A DNA stretch of 44,121 bases from the NCBI GenBank assembly GCA_938092015.1, contig CALKOT010000035.1, positions 1-44,121 on the forward strand, in the 5' to 3' direction. This stretch comes from an uncultured Paracoccaceae bacterium (GTDB lineage: Bacteria; Pseudomonadota; Alphaproteobacteria; Rhodobacterales; Rhodobacteraceae). A model generated the notes under the pieces. That model had not been told where the DNA came from. It saw only the letters and a list, made by a program, of their open reading frames with translations, and ran no database searches. Made by a program: the position numbers and the translations under genes. Shown here in pieces: positions 1 to 9,219 of the stretch; the first letter of the stretch is position 1, and the number at the start of each line of letters is the position of its first letter.

Positions 1-1
1 C

Positions 2-916
2 GCTATGGCTGCGGAATGGAATACTCAAGTCTCGGGCTACTACCATCTGGGTGCGGCCTTCTCCGACAATAGCGCCCAGGATGGCGTTGGCGTTCTGCGT
101 GACGGCGAATTTCACATCAATGCGGAACTTGTAACTGACACAGGCCTTAAGTTTTTCGCTCGGATTGAAGTCGAAGCTCAAACCGACGGGGATCAGATCG
201 ACAAGAACTATGGCGGCGTGGAAACGCGGTTCGGTACGTTCAAGTTCGGCGGCGATGACACTGCAATCGCCACATACCACAACGGCGTCATTAGTTCTCC
301 GGGATCAAAAATCGGCTACTATGACGCCGACCCAATCACCCTTGCCGGTGACGACATGGGCGCAGTAGCTGGCGGTGAGCAAGGCGTAGGCTTTCATTAC
401 GATACGCCTGAATTCAACGGCTTTCAGGCTGGCTTCAGCTACGTACCCAGCCTCAGTGCGGATGGGGCCGGCGATTCAAACAACCCCGTCTTTGAAGGCG
501 GAGATGAGTTTTGGTCGGTTGCCGCCGCCTATAATGGAGAATTCCAGGGCTTTGGCTTTGGCATCTCTGGCGGCTATGCGGATGAAAGCGGCCCAAACAA
601 CGATGTTTGGAATGTTGGCGGATATGCCAGCGCCAGCGGGTTCACGTTGGCGGGTGGCTACCAAGATGCAGGTTCAGCCTACACGGATGGCGCGTCTGCT
701 GGCGAAACTTTCTATGTCGGCGCGATGTACGAAACAGGCCCCTGGATGATTGGCGCGGGCTATTCGAACAACGACTTCAACGACACTGATGTTGCAGCTG
801 GCTGGGTGACTTATCGCCTTGCGCCCGGCGTCATGGCGACAGGGGGAATCGAATATGCTGACGATTCAACGCAAGAAGACATCGGCGGTATCGTCTACAT
901 GAGCCTTCTGTTCTGA
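2..916 (+). CDS. Outer-membrane porin, 5' end outside the window
   Basis: This is the C-terminal part of a trimeric-type beta-barrel porin that would allow small solutes across the outer membrane. The frame is open to the left edge, and the first residues (AMAAEWNTQVSGYYHLG) look like the signal-peptidase junction followed by the first beta strand. The ATG at 5 is therefore almost certainly internal and the real start lies upstream. The protein shows alternating Gly/aromatic strands throughout (for example GFGFGISGGYAD) and ends in the Phe-terminated motif YMSLLF, the usual BAM recognition signal of porins. Codon use looks like the neighbours. It is a single gene followed by a palindromic hairpin. 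Family assignment is good; substrate specificity cannot be read. Confidence 0.85.
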   Translation, partial: AMAAEWNTQVSGYYHLGAAFSDNSAQDGVGVLRDGEFHINAELVTDTGLKFFARIEVEAQTDGDQIDKNYGGVETRFGTFKFGGDDTAIATYHNGVISSPGSKIGYYDADPITLAGDDMGAVAGGEQGVGFHYDTPEFNGFQAGFSYVPSLSADGAGDSNNPVFEGGDEFWSVAAAYNGEFQGFGFGISGGYADESGPNNDVWNVGGYASASGFTLAGGYQDAGSAYTDGASAGETFYVGAMYETGPWMIGAGYSNNDFNDTDVAAGWVTYRLAPGVMATGGIEYADDSTQEDIGGIVYMSLLF

Positions 917-921
917 AATGA

Positions 922-944
922 GTGGGGCGGATCATCCGCCCCAC
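922..944 (+). terminator. Hairpin after porin gene
   Basis: Perfect 11-bp arms GTGGGGCGGAT / ATCCGCCCCAC with a one-base centre lie 5 nt after the porin stop codon. There is no clear T-run, so it may stabilise the 3' end rather than act as a strong intrinsic terminator. Confidence 0.5.
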
Positions 945-1067
945 GCCTTCCTGCCGAAACGTAAAGCTGCGGCGCAGGTTAAGTATTTCGCGCCAAGGGG
1001 GTGTTCGGGCCGTCTTGTTCGTCTATATCTCAGCCAAGAATAACCTTTAGGACAGAGAGGCCCGACA

Positions 1068-1679
1068 ATGGCATTCGACCTTCCCGATCTTCCCTACGCC
1101 CACGACGCGCTCGCAGCTGGCGGCATGTCGAAAGAAACGATGGAGTTTCACCACGACCTTCACCACAAAGCTTACGCCGACAATGGCGCCAAGCTGCTTG
1201 CAGGTTCCGGCCACGAAGGTAAGTCGCTCGAAGATATCGTGACAGCGACGTATCAGGCTGGCGCTGTTGCGCAGTCAGGCCTGTTCAACAACGCATCCCA
1301 GATGTGGAACCATAACGAGTTCTGGACAATGATGGGCCCCAATGGCCGTAACATGCCGTCCGAACTTGAAGCACGCATTGTTGACGCCTTTGGTTCAGTC
1401 GATGCGTTCAAATCAGAATTCGGCGCTGCCGGCGCAGGTCAGTTTGGGTCCGGCTGGTGCTGGCTGGTGAAAGAAGGCGATGCGCTGAAAGTCACCAAAG
1501 CCGAAAACGGCGTGAACCCGTTGTGCTTTGGCCAGACCGCTCTGCTTGGCTGTGATGTGTGGGAACATTCCTACTACATCGATTTCCGCAACAAACGCCC
1601 TGTCTACCTGTCGAACTTCCTCGACAATCTGGTGAACTGGGAAAATGTGGCTGAGCGGCTTTCAAACGCTGGCGGCTGA
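1068..1679 (+). CDS. sodB: Superoxide dismutase, Fe/Mn family
   Basis: Cytoplasmic enzyme that dismutates superoxide to hydrogen peroxide and oxygen. It is 203 residues, the usual size. The four metal ligands are visible: His28 in the EFHHDLHHK motif, His82 in QMWNHNEFW, and Asp163 and His167 in DVWEHSYY. The tail IDFRNKRPVYLSNFLDNLVNW is typical of the C-terminal alpha/beta domain. No signal peptide is present, so it should act in the cytosol. The start is supported by GAGAGG seven bases upstream. It is monocistronic with its own strong terminator. Fe versus Mn preference is not certain from sequence alone; sodB is used because alphaproteobacterial members of this type are usually called Fe-SOD. 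Confidence 0.95.
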   Translation: MAFDLPDLPYAHDALAAGGMSKETMEFHHDLHHKAYADNGAKLLAGSGHEGKSLEDIVTATYQAGAVAQSGLFNNASQMWNHNEFWTMMGPNGRNMPSELEARIVDAFGSVDAFKSEFGAAGAGQFGSGWCWLVKEGDALKVTKAENGVNPLCFGQTALLGCDVWEHSYYIDFRNKRPVYLSNFLDNLVNWENVAERLSNAGG

Positions 1680-1704
1680 CCGCTAACAACCTCTGAATGG
1701 GAAA

Positions 1705-1737
1705 GGGCCGCTGATGATCCAGCGGCCCTTTTTCTTT
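1705..1737 (+). terminator. Intrinsic terminator of sodB
   Basis: 9-bp arms GGGCCGCTG / CAGCGGCCC are followed by TTTTTCTTT on the plus strand, 25 nt after the sodB stop. Confidence 0.9.
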
Positions 1738-1782
1738 GCTGATTTGCTGTTCAGCCTGCGACCATCTTCGTGACCAAAGCCT

Positions 1783-2313
1783 TCAAAGCGCTTTGACCAA
1801 TGCCTCAGCCGTTTCATGAACTGTGAGGAAGTCAAGAAAGCTCTGATCTGCAAATCCTCTGTCTACTGTCGATTGGAGCAATGTGATCAGAGGGTCCCAA
1901 TAGCCACCGAGATTTAGCAGGTGTGCGGGCCGATCGTGCAGACCAAGTTGGCGCCATGTGAGCAGCTCAATCAATTCATCCAATGTCCCGGGCCCACCGG
2001 GCAGGGCGACAAAAGCGTCAGAGCGGTCGAACATGATCATTTTACGCTCGTGCATTGTTTGGACGACAATCAGTTCCGACACATCCCGTTTGCCGATCTC
2101 ACGGTCCATCAGGTGCTGCGGGATGACGCCCAACACCTCACCCCCTGCGTCCATAGTGGCCGTCGCGACCCTGCCCATCAATCCGACATCGCCAGCGCCA
2201 TAGACCAGTCCCATGCCACGTTTTGCGATGCCTGTTCCGACCGTTTCAGCCGCTGTCGCAAAAGTTGGGTGGTCGCCATCGCGTGATCCGCAGTAGACGC
2301 ATACTCGTTTCAT
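1783..2313 (-). CDS. LOG-family nucleotide 5'-monophosphate phosphoribohydrolase-like protein
   Basis: Rossmann-fold protein of the TIGR00730/LOG family, whose characterised members release the base from (cytokinin) riboside 5'-monophosphates. It opens with KRVCVYCGSRDGD, carries the family signature PGGPGTLDEL and has the second conserved block TWRQLGLHDRPAHLLN. The chosen ATG at 2313 gives 176 residues and has AAGGAA seven bases upstream. A TTG six codons further upstream (2331) is in frame but would place that ribosome site inside the gene. It is cytoplasmic and convergent with sodB. The physiological substrate in bacteria of this group is unknown; general nucleotide salvage or clean-up is the usual inference. 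Confidence 0.88.
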   Translation of the reverse strand: MKRVCVYCGSRDGDHPTFATAAETVGTGIAKRGMGLVYGAGDVGLMGRVATATMDAGGEVLGVIPQHLMDREIGKRDVSELIVVQTMHERKMIMFDRSDAFVALPGGPGTLDELIELLTWRQLGLHDRPAHLLNLGGYWDPLITLLQSTVDRGFADQSFLDFLTVHETAEALVKAL

Positions 2314-2423
2314 GGTCGAATTCCTTGGCAATTTTCCCAGTCTGAATAAGGATCGCGCGGGGATGAGTCGACAGACGACTGTGTTTCGGTGCAGGAAGTA
2401 GATGTGAGCAGGGTAAGAATAGC

Positions 2424-3659
2424 ATGAGCGGTAGTGGAAGCGTTAACGGACTTGTCGTCGGTGGCTTTGTCCTGTGCTGTGTAATCGGCGCTGCAGGGTA
2501 TTTTGCCTATCAACCGTCCGGTAATGATGAAGTTGTCGGAGCGCAGCAGAATACTCTAATCAAACCGGACCCTGTCATCAAACCCGCCGATCCAGAGCCA
2601 ACGGTAGAAACGCCCAAGGTTGAAGAGGCCAAAGTGTCGGAGCCCTTGGTAGAAGTCGAAGCTGAAACGCCTCCACCCACGCCAGAACCCGTGCCGCAAC
2701 CTGAACCTGAACCGGTCAAACCGCTTGAAACCGAAACGCCTGCGCCAGAGGTTGTCGAAACTCCCCAAGCAGAACCAGAGCCGGCGCCAACGGTTGAAGC
2801 GAAGGTTGAACCAGAACCCGAACCTGTAGCTGAGCCTGAGCCTGAGCCGGACAACACGGACATTCCACCGGTTTTTGACCTGATCCGTATCGATCGCAGC
2901 GGCGCCGGCCTGATTGCAGGTCGTGCGACGCCAGACACTGACATTGAGATCGTCAACGAAGGGTCTGTCGTCGGCACCGCCAGAACGGGCCGCGATGGCG
3001 CCTTTGTCGCCTATATCACGGTCGATCCAAGCATTGCGGCGCAAGAACTGATTGCGCAGGCCGCTGGTGATCAGACCTCTGTTGCGACCATCGCGACGCC
3101 TGTTGTTGTCGTTACATCGGCTGATGAAGACGCTGAACCTGTGATTTTTCAACCCAACGAAGATGGCGTCCGGTTGATCCAGCCGACCTCGCGGCCAGAC
3201 GACGCCAGTGTGACGCTGGATTCCATCTCTTATGATGCGCAGGGCCAAGTGACTTTTTCTGGCCGGGCCCGTCAGTCGGCGGCGATCAGGCTGTATCTGG
3301 ATGATCAATTGACGCTTGAAACACGGGCGGCAGACGACATTTCCTGGCGGGCGATTGCAGGTGAGGCGATTGCGCCAGGGGTCTACACATTGCGTGTTGA
3401 TCAGCTGAATGCCGCCGGCGCCGTCACCAGCCGGTTAGAAACGCCATTTCTGCGGGAACAGATCGTCGAAGGCGATCTGGGTGACAATAAGCTGACCGTG
3501 CAGACCGGCAATAACCTCTGGAAGCTTGCTGAGGGCATCTACGGTGCAGGGACAAGATACACCCTGATTTACCAGGCAAACCGCGACAGCATCCGAGACC
3601 CGGATCTGATTTATCCGGGGCAGATATTCAAATTGCCGGATGCAGCGCCGACACAGTGA
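2424..3659 (+). CDS. LysM-domain protein with Pro/Glu-rich linker
   Basis: A 411-residue envelope protein. Order of parts: a single N-terminal membrane segment (about residues 8-29, NGLVVGGFVLCCVIGAAGYF); a long acidic Pro/Glu/Val-rich linker (about 35-150) made of repeated PEPEPV-like units; two beta-rich bacterial Ig-like segments (about 150-340); and a C-terminal LysM domain (about 355-405, TGNNLWKLAEGIYG ... LIYPGQIFKLP). It is probably anchored in the inner membrane, with the linker spanning the periplasm and LysM touching peptidoglycan. It is divergent from the LOG gene. Proteins of this architecture next to a LOG gene are common in Rhodobacteraceae, but no defined function is known to me. 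Confidence 0.85.
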   Translation: MSGSGSVNGLVVGGFVLCCVIGAAGYFAYQPSGNDEVVGAQQNTLIKPDPVIKPADPEPTVETPKVEEAKVSEPLVEVEAETPPPTPEPVPQPEPEPVKPLETETPAPEVVETPQAEPEPAPTVEAKVEPEPEPVAEPEPEPDNTDIPPVFDLIRIDRSGAGLIAGRATPDTDIEIVNEGSVVGTARTGRDGAFVAYITVDPSIAAQELIAQAAGDQTSVATIATPVVVVTSADEDAEPVIFQPNEDGVRLIQPTSRPDDASVTLDSISYDAQGQVTFSGRARQSAAIRLYLDDQLTLETRAADDISWRAIAGEAIAPGVYTLRVDQLNAAGAVTSRLETPFLREQIVEGDLGDNKLTVQTGNNLWKLAEGIYGAGTRYTLIYQANRDSIRDPDLIYPGQIFKLPDAAPTQ

Positions 3660-3762
3660 GGCGCTGACGTAGGGGCGATTGGTCTGAAAGCGCCATGGTC
3701 AGCACTGGCGCTGCGCCGATCATAGCTTAAGTAAGACCAAAGAAGACCAGCCAAGGGGCTAT

Positions 3763-5574
3763 ATGCGTTCAATGAACAGCCGCGACCATACGGGCGGCTC
3801 ACCCGACATTCGCGTGATCCAACGGGTTGCGCCATATCTCTGGCCAAAAGGCGATACCGGCGCGCGTATCCGCGTTGTAATCGCCATGATCGCTTTGGTC
3901 GCGGCAAAGCTAGCTACAGTTGGCACACCCATCCTGTACATGTGGGCCGTTGATGGACTGACCGACCCGGCAGAGACACCTATCTGGCTGTTAACGCCTG
4001 TGGCGCTTGTCATCGCTTATGGCGTAGCGCGTATCTCATCGATCGCGTTTGCACAGATTCGCGATGCTGTTTTCGCAAAGGTGGCGCAGCGCGCGCTCAG
4101 ACGGCTGGCGCTTACGACATTCCGGCATGTTCATGCGTTAAGCCTGCGCTATCATATCACGCGCAAAACGGGCGGCCTTAGCCGCATCATTGAGCGCGGC
4201 GTGAAGGGCGTTGAGTTTCTTCTTCGATTTCTTCTTTTTTCCATTGGTCCGTTGATTCTTGAATTGATCATGGTCGCGGCCATTTTCTTTTTCGCCTTCT
4301 CGGGCTGGTATCTGCTGATCATCGTTCTAGCCATTGCGGTCTATGTCTGGTTTACCTTCAAAGTGACCGAGATGCGGGTGAAGATCCGCATAGAAATGAA
4401 CGACAAGGATACTGATGCAAACCAGAAGGCGATCGACAGCCTTTTGAACTTTGAAACGGTAAAATACTTCACGGCTGAAAATCGCGAGGCTGCTCGCTAT
4501 GACGTGTCGATGGAGGGGTATGAAGACGCCGCCATCCGCACATCTGTTTCACTCGCATGGTTAAACCTTGGCCAGACCGTCATTCTTAGCATTGGTTTGG
4601 TCGCCGCGATGTGGATGGCCGCCGTTGGCGTACAGAACGGCACCATGACCGTTGGCCAGTTCGTTGCGGTTAACGCGTATATGATCCAGTTGACAATGCC
4701 GCTTAACTTTCTTGGCACCGTTTATCGCGAAATTCGTCAAAGCCTTGTGGACATGCGTGAGATGTTCACGCTGCTCGATCAACCGCCAGAAGTTCTCGAT
4801 AAGAAGGGCGCGAGCGCGCTTAAGGTCGGCGATGCTGACCTGAGGTTTGAAGATATCCATTTCGCTTATGACCCAGAACGGCAGATTCTGAAGGGTATCG
4901 ACATCACCGTTCTGGGGGGCAAGACCCTGGCGATCGTCGGCCCGTCGGGTTCCGGCAAATCAACGATCTCTCGCCTCTTGTTTCGGTTTTATGATGTCGG
5001 GCAAGGCGCGATCAGGATCGACGGTCAGGACGTTCGCGACATCAGTCAAGAAACACTGCGCGCCGCCATTGGCGTGGTGCCGCAGGATACAGTCCTGTTC
5101 AATGATACGATCAAGTACAACATCGCATATGGCAGGGATGGCGCCAGCGAAGACGAGATCATTGAGGCGGCCAAGGCTGCCCAGATCCATGATTTCATCA
5201 CTGCCTTGCCCGAAGGCTATGGAACGATGGTTGGCGAGCGTGGCTTGAAACTGTCAGGCGGTGAAAAACAGCGTGTGGCCATCGCCCGAACGATCCTGAA
5301 GAATCCACCAATCCTGATTCTCGATGAGGCGACTTCCGCGCTCGACAGTGGGACAGAGAGGGAAATTCAGGACAGCCTGACACGACTTGGCGCGGATCGC
5401 ACAGTTCTGACCATCGCGCACCGTCTGTCGACGGTTGTGCATGCGGATGAGATTGTCGTCTTGGACAAAGGTGTGATCATTGAACGCGGCCGCCATGATG
5501 ATTTGCTGGCGCAAAAAGGCGTCTACGCAACAATGTGGCGACGTCAGGAAGCTGAGGAATTTCAGGTCGCTTAG
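3763..5574 (+). CDS. ABC exporter, Atm1/HMT1 type (fused permease-ATPase)
   Basis: Half-transporter of 603 residues: six-helix ABC membrane domain (about 30-330), then the ATPase domain with Walker A GPSGSGKST (about residue 395), Q-loop VPQDTVLFNDTI, signature LSGGEKQRVAIAR (about 496), Walker B ILILDEATSALD and switch His in TIAHRLST. The combination of NFETVKYFTAE and YREIRQSLVDM is characteristic of the Atm1 group, which exports glutathione-linked sulfur or metal compounds and supports Fe-S or heavy-metal homeostasis. The start at 3763 has AAGGGG just upstream; an ATG three codons later (3772) is possible. The stop is TAG, and another TAG-TGA pair lies four codons further on. It is convergent with the RND operon. 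Confidence 0.92.
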   Translation: MRSMNSRDHTGGSPDIRVIQRVAPYLWPKGDTGARIRVVIAMIALVAAKLATVGTPILYMWAVDGLTDPAETPIWLLTPVALVIAYGVARISSIAFAQIRDAVFAKVAQRALRRLALTTFRHVHALSLRYHITRKTGGLSRIIERGVKGVEFLLRFLLFSIGPLILELIMVAAIFFFAFSGWYLLIIVLAIAVYVWFTFKVTEMRVKIRIEMNDKDTDANQKAIDSLLNFETVKYFTAENREAARYDVSMEGYEDAAIRTSVSLAWLNLGQTVILSIGLVAAMWMAAVGVQNGTMTVGQFVAVNAYMIQLTMPLNFLGTVYREIRQSLVDMREMFTLLDQPPEVLDKKGASALKVGDADLRFEDIHFAYDPERQILKGIDITVLGGKTLAIVGPSGSGKSTISRLLFRFYDVGQGAIRIDGQDVRDISQETLRAAIGVVPQDTVLFNDTIKYNIAYGRDGASEDEIIEAAKAAQIHDFITALPEGYGTMVGERGLKLSGGEKQRVAIARTILKNPPILILDEATSALDSGTEREIQDSLTRLGADRTVLTIAHRLSTVVHADEIVVLDKGVIIERGRHDDLLAQKGVYATMWRRQEAEEFQVA

Positions 5575-5636
5575 GCGCGCCCGGATTAGTGACGCCCATG
5601 TCCAAGTAACCTGAGCGGTTCTGGATCAAAAATGCT

Positions 5637-5671
5637 AAACCGCGCCGCGTTGCTGAAACTTGGCGCGGTTT
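5637..5671. terminator. Bidirectional terminator between convergent operons
   Basis: 10-bp arms AAACCGCGCC / GGCGCGGTTT around a 15-nt loop, with T-rich flanks on both strands, lie between the ABC exporter (+) and the RND permease (-). Confidence 0.8.
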
Positions 5672-5691
5672 GTTGTTTGAACTAGGCGCCG

Positions 5692-8600
5692 CTACTCAGC
5701 AGCTTTTGCGAAAGCGGGAACGGGCGGTGGCGGCGCTGGCGTTTGTTCGTCCAATTCATCTACCCGCTCCAACCAGTCCATTTGGTCCAGCTTGGCGCGG
5801 CGTAGCTTCTTGTAAAGGGCGGCGTCGCGCTTGAACTCAGCGTATGCTGCGCGGCCATGTAGAATTGGATAGTACAGCGGCGCAGCCGTGCGATGCAGCC
5901 AGCCGAGACGTTTCAGCAAGTGGTCCATCAGCCAAACCCGGATCGACAGGGCCGCAGGGGTGACCAGCAAGGTCAGTACGGTAGAAAGGCCAAGGCCAAA
6001 CACGACAGCCGTCGCCAGTTGAACCCACCAGAGCGCGGTAGGCGCGCCTACCAGTGCAACTGACGCGAAGAGGGTGCTCCACGCTTCCGCTGACAACAGC
6101 CCGGTTGCAAACAGCCCGCCTACAGCCGCCGGTATGGCACCAAAATCGATGGACGTCGCGAACATCATTGGCGCAAGGCCGGCCATGGTCGTGATTGTTG
6201 TCAACAGAACGGGCCGGATGCGTTGCTCGGCCGTTCGAATGATCGCCTCGATGCGGGGGTGTTCTTCGACGAACTCTCGATAGGTATCGATCAGAACAAT
6301 GTTGTTGTTCACCACAATCCCGGCAAGCGCCACGACCCCCGTGCCTGTCATGATGATCGAAAACGGCTGCTGCATGACCATCATGCCCAGCAGCACACCC
6401 GTTGCGGACATCACAACTGCGCTGAGGACGAGGACTGAGTTGTAGACGGAATTGAACTGCGCCAGCAGGATCGCGAACATCAGACCCAGCGCCCCGATCA
6501 TAGCGCTCTGCAAGAATGCCTGGCTTTCCGCCTGTTCTTCCTGATCACCACGGAAAAGGTAGTCTACGCCAAACGGCAGAGGGTTGTCCTGCAGATAGGC
6601 TTCAATTTCGGCGATTTTTTCGTTGGCGTTCACGCCGTCAGCCAGATCAGCGCGAACGTCGATGAACCGTACTGTTTCATACCGGCTGATCTCGCCAAGT
6701 TTGCGCTGTGGCGTGATCTCAATGAAATTCGACAAGGGAACTAGGCCCTGACTGGTGCGGAGCTTTAATTGATCCAACGTCGCAAGGGTGCGGTCCTGTT
6801 CAGGAAACCGGACACGAATGTCCAGTTCATCATCGCTGTCATCGGGGCGGATGACATCCAGCTTGGCGCCACGGGTGACCAGCTGAACCAAGGTCCCAAT
6901 GGTGCTCATGTCGGCGCCAAAGCGTCCCGCCATCTCGCGATCAACGGCAATGGCCCAGTCGATGCCGGGCAGGGGGCTGGTGTCATCGATATTTACCAGA
7001 TCTTCATCCGCCTGGAAAAGCCGCGTGGCTTCAGCGGCAGTGCGAAGCAGAGCTTCGAAATTCTGGCTCTCTAGGCGCAGCTGGATAGGTTTGCCTTGCT
7101 GAGGGCCATCTTTTTGAACCTGCAATTCAGCGATCACGCCTGGTACATTTGCGATGCGTTGTTCAACCTCGGCGATAATTTCATCGCCCGCACGGCGTTT
7201 GTCCCACGGCAACAATTCTAACTGGATCTCGCCAATGCTGTCAGGGGGCCCTTCGCCGCCTCGTTTTTCCAGCCCGCCATTTCCTGCAAACGCGAATACT
7301 GACGCGACGCCGTCGATATCGAGAACAGTGTCCTCAACTTCGCGGACCAGGCGATCTTTTTCAGCCAGCGATAAGTTCCCACGCGCCCGCACATAGATGA
7401 GCGAACGTTCGGGTTCAGTTTTCACAAAAAACTCAACGCCAAGGTTGTTCTCGGTGAAGGTCGAGACGATGGTGAACATTCCGGCCAAGGCTATGCCAAT
7501 CGCAACGAACGGCATCACTGGGTTGCCCACGACGAATTGCACTACGTGGCCAAACGGCGTGCGGCGATATCCGGTGTCAACCAGTTTTGGCGCTGGTGGG
7601 TGGCCAAAAATTGCGCGGCGGATCATGCGGAACGGGAAGGTGATGATCGCGAAGATCAGCCATGCGACGAAGCGGACGGGCGTTAACAGCCAACGAACGG
7701 CTTTTCGCACTGGGGCGAGGAAACGTCCGACGCCTGCAAATCCACGCGCCAGCACCTGCCCAAGGACAGGCAGGAAGATCAGCGCGACAATCAAGGATGC
7801 AGAAAGAACAAAGATCAGCGTGATCGGCAGTTGCCCCATGAACTGACCGGGCATGCCGGGCCAGAACAACATCGGCAGGAAGGCGCACAACGTTGTCGCA
7901 GTGGAAGATACGATAGGCCAGAACATCCGCCGCGCCGCTTCGGCATACGCGACATCCGGCGCGGCGCCTTCGGTCAGTCGCCTGTCAGCGTATTCGGCGA
8001 CCACAATGGCGCCATCCACCAGCATACCGACGGCGAGGATGAGGCCGAACATGACCATGTTGTTGACGCTCATCCCAAGAACAGCCAGCAACGCAAAGCT
8101 AAGGAGGAAGGAGCAGGGGATCGCGATCCCCACCAGCATCGATGATCGCATGCCCAAAGTCAGCACAACGACCAGCATGACAAGAAGCACAGCGGTCAGG
8201 ACTGACCCTTCGAGCTGACCGACCATGCCTTTCACGCGCTTGGATTCGTCCATCGAAATGTCGACATCGACAGTGGTTTTCAGCGCATCAGGCCATTCGG
8301 CCTGAAAGATGGCGACTTTCTCGCGAACGGCCTCAACGGTCTCAATAATGTTTTCGCCGACGCGTTTCTTTACCTGCAAGGCGACTGTCGGACGGTTATT
8401 GTAGCGCGCCGTGCCGGTTGCATCTTCGTAGGTCCGCCGCAGCGTTGCGATATCGCCCAGCAGGACCAAGCGGTCGCCTTCAAGACGGATCGGCAGACGG
8501 TAAAGGTCTTCGGGGGATTCGAAATTGCCGGGCAGTTTTACGGAAAATGCACCCGCGCCGTTCTCAATCGTACCCAACGGTGCAAGGACGTTGTTGTTCG

Positions 8601-9219
8601 AGACGATCGACAACAGTTCCTGTGCGGTGACGTTATATGCCTCCATTTTGAGGGGATCGATGATGACCTCGATCATCTCGTTCCGGTGACCCGCCAGGCC
8701 AACCTCAAGCACAGATGAGACGCTTTCGATGTCGCGCTGCATCTCTTTTGCTAGTTTCAACAACGTACGTTCGGGCACGTCGCCCGACAGCGAAATCACC
8801 AGAATGGGGAAGGCAGATAGGTTAATTTCAATGACGTTAGGTTCTTCAATCTCATCCGGCATTTCGGATTTCGCCTGATCAACCTTGTCGCGGACATCTG
8901 CGATGGTCGCCGCTTTGTCCCAGCCAAAATCAAACTGTAGCAGGACACCCGCATGGTTTTCGGTGGCAAACGCCGTCATCTGATCAAGGCCTTCCAAAGA
9001 CCTCAACTTGGTTTCCAGAGGTTTCACCATCAGGCGCTCACTGTCCGCGGCGGATACACCGGGCAGGGGGACAGAGACGTACAGGATAGGTACGTCAATA
9101 TTTGGTGAGCCTTCTTTGGGCAGGGTGAAGTACGAATAGACACCCGCGCCAATGGCCAGGATGATCATCGCGATGATCATCCGGCTGCGTTCTACCGCCC
9201 AATCGACGAGGCCGGTCAT
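5692..9219 (-). CDS. RND efflux permease (AcrB/MexB superfamily)
   Basis: Inner-membrane proton/drug antiporter of 1175 residues, the expected two-fold repeat. Each half has a transmembrane bundle with a large periplasmic porter/docking domain. The N-terminus (residues 14-35, MIIAMIILAIGAGVYSYF) is the first helix. The usual TM4 acidic pair VDDAIVV reads VDGAIVVAEYADRR here, so only one Asp is present, as in some non-AcrB RND branches. About 80 residues rich in Arg/Phe (near residue 520) insert between the halves, and the C-terminus carries a long cytoplasmic tail ending in a PPPPVP run. It overlaps the upstream adaptor gene by ATGA, so the two are translationally coupled. No TolC-like gene is nearby, so the outer-membrane partner must be elsewhere. 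Substrate unknown. Confidence 0.93.
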   Translation of the reverse strand: MTGLVDWAVERSRMIIAMIILAIGAGVYSYFTLPKEGSPNIDVPILYVSVPLPGVSAADSERLMVKPLETKLRSLEGLDQMTAFATENHAGVLLQFDFGWDKAATIADVRDKVDQAKSEMPDEIEEPNVIEINLSAFPILVISLSGDVPERTLLKLAKEMQRDIESVSSVLEVGLAGHRNEMIEVIIDPLKMEAYNVTAQELLSIVSNNNVLAPLGTIENGAGAFSVKLPGNFESPEDLYRLPIRLEGDRLVLLGDIATLRRTYEDATGTARYNNRPTVALQVKKRVGENIIETVEAVREKVAIFQAEWPDALKTTVDVDISMDESKRVKGMVGQLEGSVLTAVLLVMLVVVLTLGMRSSMLVGIAIPCSFLLSFALLAVLGMSVNNMVMFGLILAVGMLVDGAIVVAEYADRRLTEGAAPDVAYAEAARRMFWPIVSSTATTLCAFLPMLFWPGMPGQFMGQLPITLIFVLSASLIVALIFLPVLGQVLARGFAGVGRFLAPVRKAVRWLLTPVRFVAWLIFAIITFPFRMIRRAIFGHPPAPKLVDTGYRRTPFGHVVQFVVGNPVMPFVAIGIALAGMFTIVSTFTENNLGVEFFVKTEPERSLIYVRARGNLSLAEKDRLVREVEDTVLDIDGVASVFAFAGNGGLEKRGGEGPPDSIGEIQLELLPWDKRRAGDEIIAEVEQRIANVPGVIAELQVQKDGPQQGKPIQLRLESQNFEALLRTAAEATRLFQADEDLVNIDDTSPLPGIDWAIAVDREMAGRFGADMSTIGTLVQLVTRGAKLDVIRPDDSDDELDIRVRFPEQDRTLATLDQLKLRTSQGLVPLSNFIEITPQRKLGEISRYETVRFIDVRADLADGVNANEKIAEIEAYLQDNPLPFGVDYLFRGDQEEQAESQAFLQSAMIGALGLMFAILLAQFNSVYNSVLVLSAVVMSATGVLLGMMVMQQPFSIIMTGTGVVALAGIVVNNNIVLIDTYREFVEEHPRIEAIIRTAEQRIRPVLLTTITTMAGLAPMMFATSIDFGAIPAAVGGLFATGLLSAEAWSTLFASVALVGAPTALWWVQLATAVVFGLGLSTVLTLLVTPAALSIRVWLMDHLLKRLGWLHRTAAPLYYPILHGRAAYAEFKRDAALYKKLRRAKLDQMDWLERVDELDEQTPAPPPPVPAFAKAAE

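Noticed and set aside
2556-3308. 250-codon minus-strand frame opposite the LysM gene
   Set aside because: It is an antisense shadow of the Pro/Glu-rich repeats, giving an implausible Arg/Phe-rich product.
5692-9219. VDG instead of VDD in TM4 of the RND permease as a loss of function
   Set aside because: A single Asp at this position occurs in other RND branches, so it is noted as a feature rather than a defect.
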